Below, piece by piece: positions 8,357 through 17,249 of a DNA stretch of 64,000 nt. Position numbers and translations under genes: made by a program. The notes under the pieces are model-generated. The model had not been told where the DNA came from. It saw nothing but the letters and a program-made list of their open reading frames with translations, and did no database searches. How positions within the stretch are numbered: position 1 is the stretch's first letter; each line of letters opens with the position of its first letter. Source of the stretch: CAVVIG01 sp050249955. Lineage in GTDB: Bacteria > Acidobacteriota > Vicinamibacteria > Vicinamibacterales > CAVVIG01. The stretch lies in the NCBI GenBank assembly GCA_050249955.1, contig JBFWPN010000001.1, forward strand, positions 434,001 to 498,000, given 5' to 3'.

Positions 8357-10893
8357 GAGCGTCCCTCCAGAACGCGTTGCAGGTTACCGGTGATGTGAGC
8401 TTGCTGGTCCGGCGTGAGCTTCTTGCCGTCCCGCCTGATGTGGAAGACGTCGATGGCGCGGCGCCCCTCGGTGCCGATGAGCACCAGGTCGACGTCGCTC
8501 CCCGATTCGGAGATGACCCGGCTGACGCGATAGAGCAGGCCGAGCGCGTCCTCCGCGACGATCTCCACGATGGTGTATTTGCGCGACGAATCGTTGTCGC
8601 AATGGACCACAGGCGCGAAGCCGGGCAGCTTGCGCCGGAAGGCACCCTGCTCGCGGCCACGCAACCGTGCGGCGATGTCCTTCTGGCCGAGCACCACCTC
8701 GGTCAGGTTCCTGAGCAGTTCCCCCTCCCCTTCCGCATTCAGCTCGAGGAACTGCTCATCGTCGGTGAAGTGGAACATGTCGACGATGAGGCCGGTCGGC
8801 TTGGTGAAGGCGAACCCGCGCAGGATGTCCATGCCGTAGGAGGACAGGACGCCGGCGATGTTCGAGAAGAGGAACGGCCGGTCGTGCGTGAGCACGGTCA
8901 GCTCCCAGCCGGAGTCGACGCGGTCCAGCCAGGCCTTCACGGCGTCGGGCGCGAGGTCGCGTGAGAGCCGCACGTGGCGGTACACCGCGTCGTGGGAGAA
9001 GAGCTGCAGGTACCGGCGCGGCAGTCCCTCCAGGAACGCCGCGATCTCGTCGGCGCCGAGGTCTGCGGGGCGGTGCTCGAGCAGGGCCGAGGTCATCGAC
9101 TGGCGCCGGTCGATGATCTCGTCGCCATAGGTGAGCGTGAGGTGGTTGTACGTGTCGACGTACAGCCGCCAGAGCAGTTCCTCCTTCCAGGGCGTGAGTG
9201 TCTCGCGGCTGACGGCCTCGACATCCGCGAGCGTCATCAGGCAGAGCATCTTCAGCCGTTCCTCGGTGCCGATGAACTGGGAGAACTGCCGGACGATCTC
9301 GGGGTCCTCGGTGTCCCGCCGGAAGGCGACCAGCGACATCTTGATGTGCTCGCGGACGAGGAAGTCCACCTCGGCGCGCTGGTCCTCGGTCAGGTCGAGC
9401 CGCTCGAACATCTGTTGCGCCATGCGCGAGCTCTCGAGCGTGTGGTCGTCGTCAGTCCACTTGCCCACATCGTGATAGATGAGCGAGAGGACAAGGAGTT
9501 CGGGGGCCTGCAGCTCGTTGAGCAGCCGGCCGAAGCGCTCGCGCTCGCGAGGCGGATGATCGGTGAGCCGCTCGAGGTTCCTGATGGTGAGCAGCGTGTG
9601 CTCGTCCACCGTGTACTTGTGGTAGAAGTCGCGGACCACGCGGCAGTTGATTGCCCTGAACTCGGGGAAGATCTGGCCGAGCAGCCCGCAGTCGTGCATC
9701 TCCGACAGCCGGGCGTAGAGGCCCGGTCGCGGCGTGAGGAACCGCAGGAGCGCCTCTCGATGACGCTTCGTCGGGACGAAAGCCTCGGCCGCGAATCGGC
9801 CGGCATTCTGGCTGATGCAGGCCAGCGCCTCGTCCGAGACACCGCAGCTGCCGTCGAGCGCAGCCTGGAAGAGCGCGAGCCAGCTCTCCGGCCGCTCGGC
9901 CGCTTCCCGCGTGTCGATGAAGCGGATGCCGTCGCCGCCGCGCACGAGGTTCTTGCCGATCGGCGCGGGCGCCGCCTTCAAGGCGAATCGCAGCGAGCGA
10001 TCGATGGCGCGGGCATGGCGGAAGTAGTCGCCCATGAAGCGCTCCACCCGCTGGCTCGGCGTGCTGCCCGCGTAGCCGAGCCGTTCGGCCACGCGCTCCT
10101 GCACTTCGTGGCTGAGGATGTTGTGATGGCGACCCGCCTCGAGGTGCAGCACCGAGCGCACGCGGAGGAGGAACTCCTCGGCATCCTCGAGGGCACGCGG
10201 TCCGGCCCCGCCGTTCGAGAGCAGGACGGGATCGGTGAGCTTCGCGATGGTCTGCGCGCCGAAGAGGTCGCGCAGCCCGCCCGGGGCCTCCTTCACGTCG
10301 GGCTCGAGCTGGTAGAGCGTGTCGTTGAACTTGGCGTGCCGTTCGGCGATGAGCCCCTTGAGCGCCTCGAGCGTCCGGGTATTGGTGCGGGCCACGTCGG
10401 ACGCCTCGATGAACTGGTCGAGGAGCGTCGCGTCGCCGACGACCGGCCGCGCATCGGTCAGCGCGAGCAGGAACTCGGAGTTGTCCGACTCGAGGCCGGC
10501 CCCCTCGGCCACCTCGCGCACATGATGGCCGATGGTCAGGCCCAGGTCCCAGAGTGGATTCAGGAACGCGTGCAGGAATCGCTCGTCCTCGCGGCCGATC
10601 ACTCCCGCGAAGAGGATCAGCAGGTCGACGTCCGAGTGCAGGCAGAGTTCCCGGCGACCGTAGCCGCCGAGGGCGAAGACCGCCACCGACTGCGTGAGCG
10701 AACCGGCATCCGCATACAACTGCTGGATGAGGGCGTCCATGCGGTGCGAGTACTGCCGCATGGCGTGCCGTCCGCCCTCGCCGCGGCCGGATGCGTCCGC
10801 CAGTTCACGCCGGGCGCTCTCGAGCCGCACCGCGCGGGCGGCACGGGCATCCGCCCGCGGGTCGGTCGGCATGATCTGTGGCTCTGAAGGCAT
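8353..10893 (-). CDS. glnD: [Protein-PII] uridylyltransferase/uridylyl-removing enzyme
   Basis: An 846-residue bifunctional nitrogen sensor that uridylylates P-II at low glutamine and removes UMP at high glutamine. Order of domains: nucleotidyltransferase with GGYGRREL at about residue 75 and SDVDLLIL soon after; a nucleotidyltransferase-associated helical domain; HD domain with YHDVGKW near 472; two ACT domains in the last 150 residues (WELTVLTHDRPFLFSNIAGV, then YTIVEIVAEDALGLLYRVSR). Length is normal. The frame is open 70 codons further upstream, but that stretch is low-complexity and contains the candidate sigma-54 promoter, so the start is placed at 10893. Confidence 0.95.
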   Translation of the reverse strand: MPSEPQIMPTDPRADARAARAVRLESARRELADASGRGEGGRHAMRQYSHRMDALIQQLYADAGSLTQSVAVFALGGYGRRELCLHSDVDLLILFAGVIGREDERFLHAFLNPLWDLGLTIGHHVREVAEGAGLESDNSEFLLALTDARPVVGDATLLDQFIEASDVARTNTRTLEALKGLIAERHAKFNDTLYQLEPDVKEAPGGLRDLFGAQTIAKLTDPVLLSNGGAGPRALEDAEEFLLRVRSVLHLEAGRHHNILSHEVQERVAERLGYAGSTPSQRVERFMGDYFRHARAIDRSLRFALKAAPAPIGKNLVRGGDGIRFIDTREAAERPESWLALFQAALDGSCGVSDEALACISQNAGRFAAEAFVPTKRHREALLRFLTPRPGLYARLSEMHDCGLLGQIFPEFRAINCRVVRDFYHKYTVDEHTLLTIRNLERLTDHPPRERERFGRLLNELQAPELLVLSLIYHDVGKWTDDDHTLESSRMAQQMFERLDLTEDQRAEVDFLVREHIKMSLVAFRRDTEDPEIVRQFSQFIGTEERLKMLCLMTLADVEAVSRETLTPWKEELLWRLYVDTYNHLTLTYGDEIIDRRQSMTSALLEHRPADLGADEIAAFLEGLPRRYLQLFSHDAVYRHVRLSRDLAPDAVKAWLDRVDSGWELTVLTHDRPFLFSNIAGVLSSYGMDILRGFAFTKPTGLIVDMFHFTDDEQFLELNAEGEGELLRNLTEVVLGQKDIAARLRGREQGAFRRKLPGFAPVVHCDNDSSRKYTIVEIVAEDALGLLYRVSRVISESGSDVDLVLIGTEGRRAIDVFHIRRDGKKLTPDQQAHITGNLQRVLEGRS

Positions 10894-10983
10894 GGACGTC
10901 TCGGCGAACCGTCGGGCGGCCCGCCATTCCGGCGGGTCCGTCCGTATCGTAGCGCAGTCGTACGGGTCGATACGGCTGCTCAG

Positions 10984-10999
10984 AGCAAAAGCGGCACCG
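10984..10999 (-). promoter_or_regulatory. Candidate sigma-54 promoter for glnD-glnB
   Basis: On the minus strand CGGTGC-N5-TTGCT keeps the GG and GC doublets exactly 10 bases apart, with a perfect TTGCT -12 box; the -24 box is weak. Transcription would start near 10974, 80 bases before glnD, with a palindrome at 11086-11101 about 120 bases upstream. Confidence 0.4.
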
Positions 11000-11085
11000 T
11001 CCGCACGCCGGCGGGCACGAGGCCGAAAGTGGCCGTTTTCCTCGGAAATCGGCGAAGCTGGACAGAACCGAGGCGTCGACGGCAG

Positions 11086-11101
11086 GCGACAGGTTTGTCG
11101 C
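11086..11101. promoter_or_regulatory. GCGACA-N4-TGTCGC palindrome upstream of glnD
   Basis: A perfect inverted repeat, GCGACAGGTTTGTCGC, lies about 120 bases upstream of the predicted sigma-54 start. The same CGACA/TGTCG arms recur before the porin and amt genes. Proposed as a binding site for an enhancer-binding regulator of nitrogen genes. Confidence 0.5.
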
Positions 11102-11158
11102 ACACCTCTGATGTCTTCACAAATTTGTAGCAGCCAGGAGCTGACCGCGTGATGCGGG

Positions 11159-12004
11159 TCAGTAGGAGATGCCCACGCCGATCAGGGCCACCACCCTGTG
11201 CGCGTCGCCCCGATTGAACGCCTGCGTGGTGTCGCCGAACGTGTAGTAGTCGATGCCGCCGCGCAGGGACCAGGCCCCCAGCGCCGACGTCGAGGCGGTC
11301 ACCGGCACCGAGACGAGCGCGCCGATGCTCAGGAACCCGAAGGCGTGGTCGGTGCCATTGAGTTCATAGTAGTTCCCGGCGCTCAGGCCCACCCGCACCG
11401 GGGCGGCCAGGGTGGCGCGCCCGCGCGACAGCACCGTCGGCGTGCCCCCGAGTTCCAGATAGGTCCCCTTGCGTGTGCCGCCGTCCATGCCGCGATCGCC
11501 CACCTCGGAAGCCAGGCGCAGGTAGGGATGCACGCGGTCGGCATGGGTGACGGTCACGGAGACTTCCTTCACCGTGTCGAACAGCAGGTTGGGGCTGGTA
11601 TAGGCCGTGTACGTAGTGGCGAGGGCGATGCGCCGGGTGATCCCGAGCGCGAGCGAGGCATTGAAGGTTTCCGCGTAGTGCAGCCGTTCGGTGAATCCCT
11701 TGCTGCCGGCACTGCCCGTGTTGAGGCTGTTCCAGATCCCGAGGTCGACTCCGATGCGCCGGACGCCATCACTCGACTTGAGCGTGAAGCCGACGTCGGC
11801 CCATGGGGTGAGGGTGAGCGAGGGGTCGCGCTCCTGCACCAGGCCGCGCAGGACGTACACGCTGGGGGCGTCGAATCCGCCCCGGAAGGTCACGCGCCCC
11901 TGATTCGGGGACTGCGCACGCGCACCGGCCGGCACCACGAGCATCGCTCCGGCCAGGAGCACTGCCGACACCCCGCGAGACCACGCAACGCCACGAACGC
12001 CCAT
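11159..12004 (-). CDS. Outer-membrane beta-barrel protein, unknown function
   Basis: A 281-residue exported protein with a signal peptide ending near ARAQS. The mature chain alternates polar and hydrophobic residues in short strands and ends in aromatic Tyr (VVALIGVGISY), as outer-membrane barrels do. I do not recognise a substrate. The ATG at 12004 is preceded by GAGGTG at Shine-Dalgarno distance; the 59 codons of open frame further upstream look non-coding. It lies between glnD and the BBP2-type porin in the same orientation and may be read with the porin (106-base gap). Confidence 0.75.
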   Translation of the reverse strand: MGVRGVAWSRGVSAVLLAGAMLVVPAGARAQSPNQGRVTFRGGFDAPSVYVLRGLVQERDPSLTLTPWADVGFTLKSSDGVRRIGVDLGIWNSLNTGSAGSKGFTERLHYAETFNASLALGITRRIALATTYTAYTSPNLLFDTVKEVSVTVTHADRVHPYLRLASEVGDRGMDGGTRKGTYLELGGTPTVLSRGRATLAAPVRVGLSAGNYYELNGTDHAFGFLSIGALVSVPVTASTSALGAWSLRGGIDYYTFGDTTQAFNRGDAHRVVALIGVGISY

Positions 12005-12110
12005 CGACACCTCGGACAAATCATCGAGCCTGCCCGATCGGGAGTCAAGGCTGAGCCGGAGCCAGGGGCGGGACCTCCGCATGCCGCGGAGCGTCCCGCC
12101 GTGCCGGCCG

Positions 12111-13259
12111 CTAGGACTTCGAGGAGAAGGGAACGATGAAGGCGACCGTGAACGTGTTCTGGTTCTTCCGGCCCACGTCACCCTTGCTGAAGTACTCGAT
12201 GTCCGACCAGTCGCGCCGGTACTCGGCGCGCAGGATGAGCCCCTGCGGATGCTTCACTTCGGCCGTCATCGTGAACTCCTTGAGGTTCTGCGCGGCGCCG
12301 CTCGCGAAGCCGTCCGTGTCGTCGAAGATCTCGAAGCGCGGGGCGAGCGCGAACACCGGGGTGATCTGCCCCTTGAAGTAGAGTGCCACGCCCTGCCAGT
12401 TGACGCCGTCGCCGGCGATGGAGTCCTTCGCGTAGACGTAGTTGAGGCCGGCCGACGCCTTCGGCGACAGGGTCAGCACGATGTTCGTGTCCGAGTAGGT
12501 GCGCTTGTCAGCGGTGTTGTCGGTCTGCTCGGGACCGTAGACCAGGTTCTGGATGATCGTCACCGTGCTCGACGGCACGAGCGTCAGGCTCACGCCAACC
12601 GACTTGCCACTGTTGTTGTCACCGGTGGCATTCCAGCCGTTGACCAGCATGGCCCCCAGCGTCACCTTGCTGCTCACGGCGTACGAGGCGCGCGCACCCA
12701 CGTGGTAGTACGGCCCGAGCGCATAGAGGAACGCGCGAGAGTAGTTGTTGTTCAGGTTGGCCTCGGTCGGCTCCATCCCGATCGGCGTCACGAACTTGCC
12801 GACGTCGAAGGTGAGGCCGCCGCCCACCGGCGCGAAGTAGCTGATGTAGGCCTGCTGCACGTTCAGGAGGTTGTTGTTGTCGAGCGGGTCGCTGTTGAAG
12901 ATCTGCGCGGTCTGCCCGTACTGCAGGTCGAAGCGGAAGCCGACCACGTCGTCCTTCACCGCCGGCTTCGTCATCGCGAACTCGAGCAGCGAGAGGCTGA
13001 ACTGGTTGTGCTTCACGTCGAAGTTGCGAAGCGGCGTGAAGGTGCCGGTCTTCGGCTTGTTGAAGTTGTAGGTGTAGTAGGCGTCAACGAGGCCCGAGAA
13101 CTCGACCTTGCTGAAGAACGACGACACGTTGGTCTGCGCCGACGCCGGCTGTGGGCCGAGCACGGCGGCACACACGCCGGCGATCGCCAGCGCGCGGACA
13201 GGACGCATCGTCTTCAGGACACCGGTCAGTTTCAGGGCTGCACTCGCACACAGTCGCAT
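12111..13259 (-). CDS. BBP2-type outer-membrane porin
   Basis: A 382-residue protein with a signal peptide (GVCAAVLGPQPASAQ) and a barrel of the OmpL-like putative beta-barrel porin-2 family. Typical segments are VDAYYTYNFNKP after the cleavage site, VGKFVTPIGMEPTEANLNNN, and a terminal strand NTFTVAFIVPF. Such porins often neighbour amt and P-II genes in acidobacteria and planctomycetes (recollection, not checked). GGAGGAGAG lies 7 bases before ATG 13259, which decides this start over the internal ATG at 13208. A sigma-54-like promoter and CGACA/TGTCG palindromes lie upstream, suggesting nitrogen control. Confidence 0.85.
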   Translation of the reverse strand: MRLCASAALKLTGVLKTMRPVRALAIAGVCAAVLGPQPASAQTNVSSFFSKVEFSGLVDAYYTYNFNKPKTGTFTPLRNFDVKHNQFSLSLLEFAMTKPAVKDDVVGFRFDLQYGQTAQIFNSDPLDNNNLLNVQQAYISYFAPVGGGLTFDVGKFVTPIGMEPTEANLNNNYSRAFLYALGPYYHVGARASYAVSSKVTLGAMLVNGWNATGDNNSGKSVGVSLTLVPSSTVTIIQNLVYGPEQTDNTADKRTYSDTNIVLTLSPKASAGLNYVYAKDSIAGDGVNWQGVALYFKGQITPVFALAPRFEIFDDTDGFASGAAQNLKEFTMTAEVKHPQGLILRAEYRRDWSDIEYFSKGDVGRKNQNTFTVAFIVPFSSKS

Positions 13260-13339
13260 GTAGATCTCTCCTCCGGAGGCCGACGCACGCACAGGGTTCG
13301 GACGCGTTCCCCGGCGTGTTTCGATTTGTGGCGTTCTGT

Positions 13340-13355
13340 GGCAAGTCAGGTTCCG
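13340..13355 (-). promoter_or_regulatory. Candidate sigma-54 promoter for the porin
   Basis: On the minus strand CGGAAC-N5-TTGCC matches TGGCAC-N5-TTGCW at 8 of 11 positions, with GG and GC spaced by exactly 10. Predicted start near 13330, giving a 70-base leader to the porin ATG. Confidence 0.5.
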
Positions 13356-13599
13356 ATCCGGCCTGGCGGCCCCCACCTCTGGTAAACCACGTCGAATCAG
13401 TTGATTAGCACGCACGAATCCAGGAGACGGCGGCTCCGGCACAACAGACACTCTTGTCGGTTCGACAGTTTTGCGTGGACATGAATGTCCGATTCTGGCT
13501 GCCGCCCGACAAACCGGGCGCTTCCAGCCCATGGACGCCACGCTGGGGTACGGTGTCAGGCCGGCGGGCGTACAGGAGTGTTCGTGCACGGTGGTTCCG

Positions 13600-13659
13600 C
13601 GACAGGAATGACCTACGACAATTGTGTCGGCTTATGGAAAATCGCCGACAGGGATGTCG
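13600..13659. promoter_or_regulatory. Cluster of CGACA-N4-TGTCG palindromes
   Basis: Two perfect copies (CGACAATTGTGTCG at 13616-13629; CGACAGGGATGTCG at 13646-13659) and one half-degenerate copy starting at 13600 lie about 270-330 bases upstream of the predicted porin transcript start. They match the sites before glnD and amt. Confidence 0.5.
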
Positions 13660-13761
13660 CGCGGCCGCCTGGGGCGGCCCAGCGAGGGCGAACGGTGAGG
13701 CTGGGAGGGGGCCTGCGCAGCGGCGCGCAGGCCTGGGAGGGCTGACTGACCGGCCGGGTAC

Positions 13762-14568
13762 TTACCGCGCCGGCACGGCGAGCACGAGCGCGTCCTTCTG
13801 CTTCAGGACCGCCGTGGCGATCGCACCTGGTGTGCCCCGGTCCACGGCCCGGAGCCCCATGACGACGAGCCCCGCGTGTTCGGCCACCGCGGCCCTGTCG
13901 ATCTCGGCAGCGACCGTGCCGTGGCGCACGAGCGTGCGGGCCGAGGCGCCCACGCGCCGCGCCAGTTCAGCCAGCGCCTGCTCTGCGGCAGCATCGGCCA
14001 GGCTGGTCTCCGCCACCGTCATCAGCGTGAGCGGCTGCGAAGCGACCGCGGCGACCTCCGCCGCCACGGTGAGCTGGCGTTCGTTGATATCCGACAGATC
14101 CACGGCGCCGAGCACGGCGCCAGGCGTCAGGCGCGCCGAGGTCGCATCGATGGCAACAATGTCGACGTCGCCGGGCGGCACGAGGAGCACCGGACAGGCC
14201 GCCTGCTCGAGCAACTGCGCGCTGGTCGATCCCAGGAACCAGCTCGCCAGCCCCGACTTCGAATGCGTGCCGGCGACGATGAGGTCCGTACTGTCCCCTG
14301 CAGCATCGACGATCGCATCCACCGCCTGCCCCATCACGAGCTGCATGCCGAGCGTGGTGGGCTGCCCGACGTAGGTCGCTCCCGGCGGGAGCACATCCTT
14401 CAGCAGGCTGGCGATCTTCAGCTCGGCCTGGTGGGCGTCCTTGTTGACCACCGTCAGGATCGACAGCTTTGCCCCGAAGGCACCCGCGATACCGATGGCG
14501 TGCCGCAGCACGCGCGGAGCGAGCGGCGACGAGTCGAGTGCGCAGAGAACGGATGAGAAGAGGCTCAT
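13762..14568 (-). CDS. Universal stress protein, tandem UspA domains
   Basis: A 268-residue cytoplasmic protein with two UspA folds. The first ends with the ATP-binding pattern G-x2-G-x9-G-(S/T) in GTHSKSGLASWFLGSTS and VLLVPPG. The second half (LGAVDLSDINERQ to LVVMGLRAVDRGTPG) is shorter and has a weaker nucleotide motif. Usp proteins of this kind are induced by energy or oxidative stress. It is divergent from the carbon-uptake operon, so their promoters share the 14569-14676 gap. Confidence 0.9.
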   Translation of the reverse strand: MSLFSSVLCALDSSPLAPRVLRHAIGIAGAFGAKLSILTVVNKDAHQAELKIASLLKDVLPPGATYVGQPTTLGMQLVMGQAVDAIVDAAGDSTDLIVAGTHSKSGLASWFLGSTSAQLLEQAACPVLLVPPGDVDIVAIDATSARLTPGAVLGAVDLSDINERQLTVAAEVAAVASQPLTLMTVAETSLADAAAEQALAELARRVGASARTLVRHGTVAAEIDRAAVAEHAGLVVMGLRAVDRGTPGAIATAVLKQKDALVLAVPAR

Positions 14569-14617
14569 GGTGCGTTGATGTTACGGATTCTTTATCTGAA
14601 GCGCAACTGCCGAGGTA

Positions 14618-14647
14618 TTGACTGACTTGTCGGGAATCACGTACAGT
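14618..14647 (+). promoter_or_regulatory. Candidate sigma-70 promoter of the SulP-dab operon
   Basis: TTGACT (14618-14623), an 18-base spacer and TACAGT (14642-14647) form a plausible vegetative promoter in the gap between the divergent Usp gene and the SulP operon. Transcription would begin near 14654, just before the small open frame at 14677. Confidence 0.45.
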
Positions 14648-14676
14648 CCGGACCGCTCAACGTAAAGATTGCGTCA

Positions 14677-15102
14677 ATGTCTCATATGCTGGAAGTAAGC
14701 GCATCGACGTCGCGCGGCCGGGCTTCTGTCTCGACCGTGCTGGCGGCTGTCGTCGCCGTGATGACGATGGGCTTCCTGGCAGGGGTGGCACCGCGTCTGT
14801 GCACCGCGCTCGCGCGTGATGCCGCCGTGCGCACCACGCGTTCCGGCCAGCGTCAGGCACAGGAACCGCACGGAGCCGAGCACCACGGTCCGCCCGGCGA
14901 GCCCGCGGCAGGCAGCTTCGATGCTGCCGACCGACAGGCTGACAACGCCACACACGCTCCGCCCACGCCTGACGCCGCACTCGACGGACCCACACTACCA
15001 GCACTGTCAGGCCGGCTCCTGCCGGTCACCGCGAGCACCGTCCTCGGGATTCGCGCCGGACGCACAACCCGCCCCGGCGGCCGCGCCCCACCCCTCGCCT
15101 AG
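14677..15102 (+). CDS. Possible small membrane-anchored protein
   Basis: A 141-codon frame directly after the predicted promoter. It has one hydrophobic segment (about residues 19-40, VSTVLAAVVAVMTMGFLAG), then a long His/Pro/Arg-rich tail with no recognisable domain. There is no Shine-Dalgarno. It could be a real leader gene of the carbon-uptake operon or simply an open frame in a 643-base untranslated stretch before SulP; I favour neither strongly. Confidence 0.3.
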   Translation: MSHMLEVSASTSRGRASVSTVLAAVVAVMTMGFLAGVAPRLCTALARDAAVRTTRSGQRQAQEPHGAEHHGPPGEPAAGSFDAADRQADNATHAPPTPDAALDGPTLPALSGRLLPVTASTVLGIRAGRTTRPGGRAPPLA

Positions 15103-15211
15103 CCTCACTTCGTCATCAGTCGCCGCCGCGTCGACCCGGCGCCACGCTGGTCGGTCACGGCAGGTGTGTCGGACGAACAACTGGGACGCCCCTTTTTCAG
15201 GTTCAGCAGTC

Positions 15212-16699
15212 ATGCATCAGCACCGCTCAATGTTCGGATACCTCAAGCAGGACTCCATTGCCGGAGTCGTGGTCTTCCTGGTCGCCGTCCCTCTCTGTCT
15301 GGGCATCGCGGTCGCGTGCGGCGTACCGCCCATCTCCGGCCTCATCGCCGGCATGATCGGTGGCCTCGTCGTGCCGCTCATCAGCCGATCGCCACTCTCG
15401 GTCTCCGGTCCGGCCGCGGGCCTCACGTCGGTCGTGCTCGCGGAAGTCGATCACCTCGGTGGACTCGAGCCGTTCCTCGCATCGGTGGTCCTGGCTGGCG
15501 TCCTGCAGTTCGCGCTCGGCGTGCTGCGCACCGGACGGTTCACGGCGCTGGTTCCCTCGGCGGTGATCAAGGGGATGCTCGCCGCGATCGGCATCACCAT
15601 CGTCTGGAAGCAGTTGCCTGTGGCCTTCGGGTCCGCTGGCGGGGTGATGGACATTGCCACGCAGTTCAACATGGGCGCGGCCCTGATTGCCGCAGGCTCG
15701 CTCGTCATCCTCTACGGCTGGAAGCTCACGCCGCTGGGCCGCTATCCGGTGGTCTCGCCGGCCCTCGTCGTTGTCGTCCTGACGAGCATCGCCGCCGGCA
15801 TCATGCGCGGGATGCCCGGCTTCAACCTCGGACCCGAACACTTCGTCAGCGTGCCGCTCGGCGGCATCGGCGCCCTGTACAGCGCGCTCCCGCGACCGGA
15901 CTTCGCGGCGATCGTCCGGCCGGACGTCTGGGTGTCTGCCGCCACCATCGCCGTGGTCGCCAGCATCGAGACCCTGCTGTCGCTGCAGGCGGTCGACCGC
16001 CTGGATCCGCTGAAGCGCCACAGCCCTCCGGACCGTGAACTGCTCGCGCAGGGTACGGCGAACGCGGTGTCCGGCCTGCTCGGTGGGCTGCCGGTGACCG
16101 CGGTGATCGTGCGGAGCGGCGCGAACGTCGCCGCGGGGGGCCGCGAACGCTTCTCCGCACTCATGCACGGCATGCTGCTCCTGGTATCCGTGGTCGCCGC
16201 CGGAGCGCTGCTCAACATGATCCCGCTCGCGGCCCTTGCCGCCGTGCTGATTCAGGTCGGCCTGAACCTGTGCAAGCCGGCGCTCTTCTCCACGCAGGTG
16301 AAGCTCGGCCCCCGTCAGCTTGCGCCGTTCGCCATCACGATTGCGGCCGTACTTGCCCTCGACCTGCTGAAGGGGGTCATCGTCGGCATCGTCGTGGGCA
16401 TCATGTTCATCCTCTACGAGAACTCGCGCCGTGCGGTCATCGCCGAGCGCGACGGCAGCGGGGTGCTGCGCATGCGATTCCGTCGTGACGGCACGTTCGT
16501 CTCGAAGCCCGGCATCGTGACCGCGCTCGAGGGCGTGGGAGACGGCGAGGTCGTCGTGATCGACGGCACCGGCGAGTACATCGACCACGACGTGAAGGAG
16601 GTGCTGGCCACCTTCATCGCCGATGCGCATCACCGCAACGTGAAGGTGTCGCTCGTGGGCATCGACCTCGGTCTCGCCCAGGCCGGGGGAGGCCACTGA
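15212..16699 (+). CDS. SulP-family anion (probably bicarbonate) transporter
   Basis: A 495-residue inner-membrane transporter of the SulP/SLC26 family with about 11-12 hydrophobic segments and a C-terminal STAS-like domain (about residues 405-490). The core starts MFGYLKQDSIAGVVVFLVAVP and carries the family signature SPLSVSGPAAGLTSVV; VPSAVIKGMLAAIGI and GLLGGLPVTAVIVRS follow. SulP members move sulfate, bicarbonate or organic anions; adjacency to dabA/dabB favours bicarbonate (inference). The frame is open 132 codons further upstream, but hydrophobic character begins only after 15212. An alternative ATG is at 15230. The dabA start follows the stop by 1 base. Confidence 0.88.
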   Translation: MHQHRSMFGYLKQDSIAGVVVFLVAVPLCLGIAVACGVPPISGLIAGMIGGLVVPLISRSPLSVSGPAAGLTSVVLAEVDHLGGLEPFLASVVLAGVLQFALGVLRTGRFTALVPSAVIKGMLAAIGITIVWKQLPVAFGSAGGVMDIATQFNMGAALIAAGSLVILYGWKLTPLGRYPVVSPALVVVVLTSIAAGIMRGMPGFNLGPEHFVSVPLGGIGALYSALPRPDFAAIVRPDVWVSAATIAVVASIETLLSLQAVDRLDPLKRHSPPDRELLAQGTANAVSGLLGGLPVTAVIVRSGANVAAGGRERFSALMHGMLLLVSVVAAGALLNMIPLAALAAVLIQVGLNLCKPALFSTQVKLGPRQLAPFAITIAAVLALDLLKGVIVGIVVGIMFILYENSRRAVIAERDGSGVLRMRFRRDGTFVSKPGIVTALEGVGDGEVVVIDGTGEYIDHDVKEVLATFIADAHHRNVKVSLVGIDLGLAQAGGGH

Positions 16700-16700
16700 G

Positions 16701-17177
16701 GTGAGCGGCCACGGCGCCGTACACGAACACGCGGACCCGGTCACCCGGGCGCTCGCCCGGGCGTCAGGGATCCTGCCCGACCAGGGTCCCATCGGCGTGT
16801 TCGTGCACCACAACACCCTGCACGCCTTCCAGCACCTCCCGTTCCACGAAGGCGTGTGCGCCGGGGCGTCTGCCCTTCGGGCACGTCCGTACCTCAGCCT
16901 CCAGGAGTTCCGCGACGCCTGGCGCGGATCGCGCATTGCGGACGACGACCTTTGCACGGAGATCGACCTCGTGCTCGGCGCGAGCCGCGCTGAACCGGTC
17001 GTCGGCCAGCTCACCAGGGCCGGGCTCTGGCACACGCTCCTCGTCACCGACTGCGACGTGGATGATGCAGCCGGCCTGGCGTTCAACCTGGAACTCGGGA
17101 CCGCCCCCCAGGCGGAGGACAGGCCGCTGTGGGAGGCGTGCCTCTCGAGGGTGGGCAGGGGTCCGCGACCGGCCTAG
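16701..17177 (+). CDS. dabA: DabA (DUF2309) N-terminal part, ended by in-frame TAG
   Basis: First 158 residues of a DabA-type inorganic-carbon transporter subunit; GTG start 1 base after the SulP stop. GPIGVFVHHNTLHAFQHLPF matches the conserved DabA/UPF0753 N-terminus (VHxNxL.....PF). The chain stops at TAG 17175-17177. The same reading frame then resumes without a shift, and the next codons (RTFARHRDILLALGGEDID) continue the family's linker into the body annotated at 17250. The gene is therefore a full-length dabA broken by a single nonsense codon, by mutation, sequencing error or read-through. Confidence 0.85.
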   Translation: MSGHGAVHEHADPVTRALARASGILPDQGPIGVFVHHNTLHAFQHLPFHEGVCAGASALRARPYLSLQEFRDAWRGSRIADDDLCTEIDLVLGASRAEPVVGQLTRAGLWHTLLVTDCDVDDAAGLAFNLELGTAPQAEDRPLWEACLSRVGRGPRPA

Positions 17178-17249
17178 CCGGACGACCGCACCTTCGCGCG
17201 CCACCGTGACATTCTCCTGGCGCTCGGTGGGGAGGACATCGACATCGCC

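Larger units (their letters stand above)
13260..13761. other. Regulatory gap upstream of the porin
   Basis: 502 bases with no convincing gene. Holds a sigma-54-like promoter (13340-13355, minus), an everted TGTCG-N3-CGACA (13455-13467), a separate palindrome GGACATGAATGTCC (13477-13490), a half-match at 13600 and two perfect CGACA-N4-TGTCG sites (13616-13629, 13646-13659). The short open frames here lack start signals. Confidence 0.6.

Noticed and set aside
13477..13490. Palindrome GGACAT-GA-ATGTCC as part of the nitrogen operator set
   Set aside because: Different arms from CGACA/TGTCG and not repeated at glnD or amt.
14816..15211. In-frame extension of SulP upstream by 132 codons
   Set aside because: Pro/Arg-rich with no membrane or signal character; SulP similarity begins after 15212.
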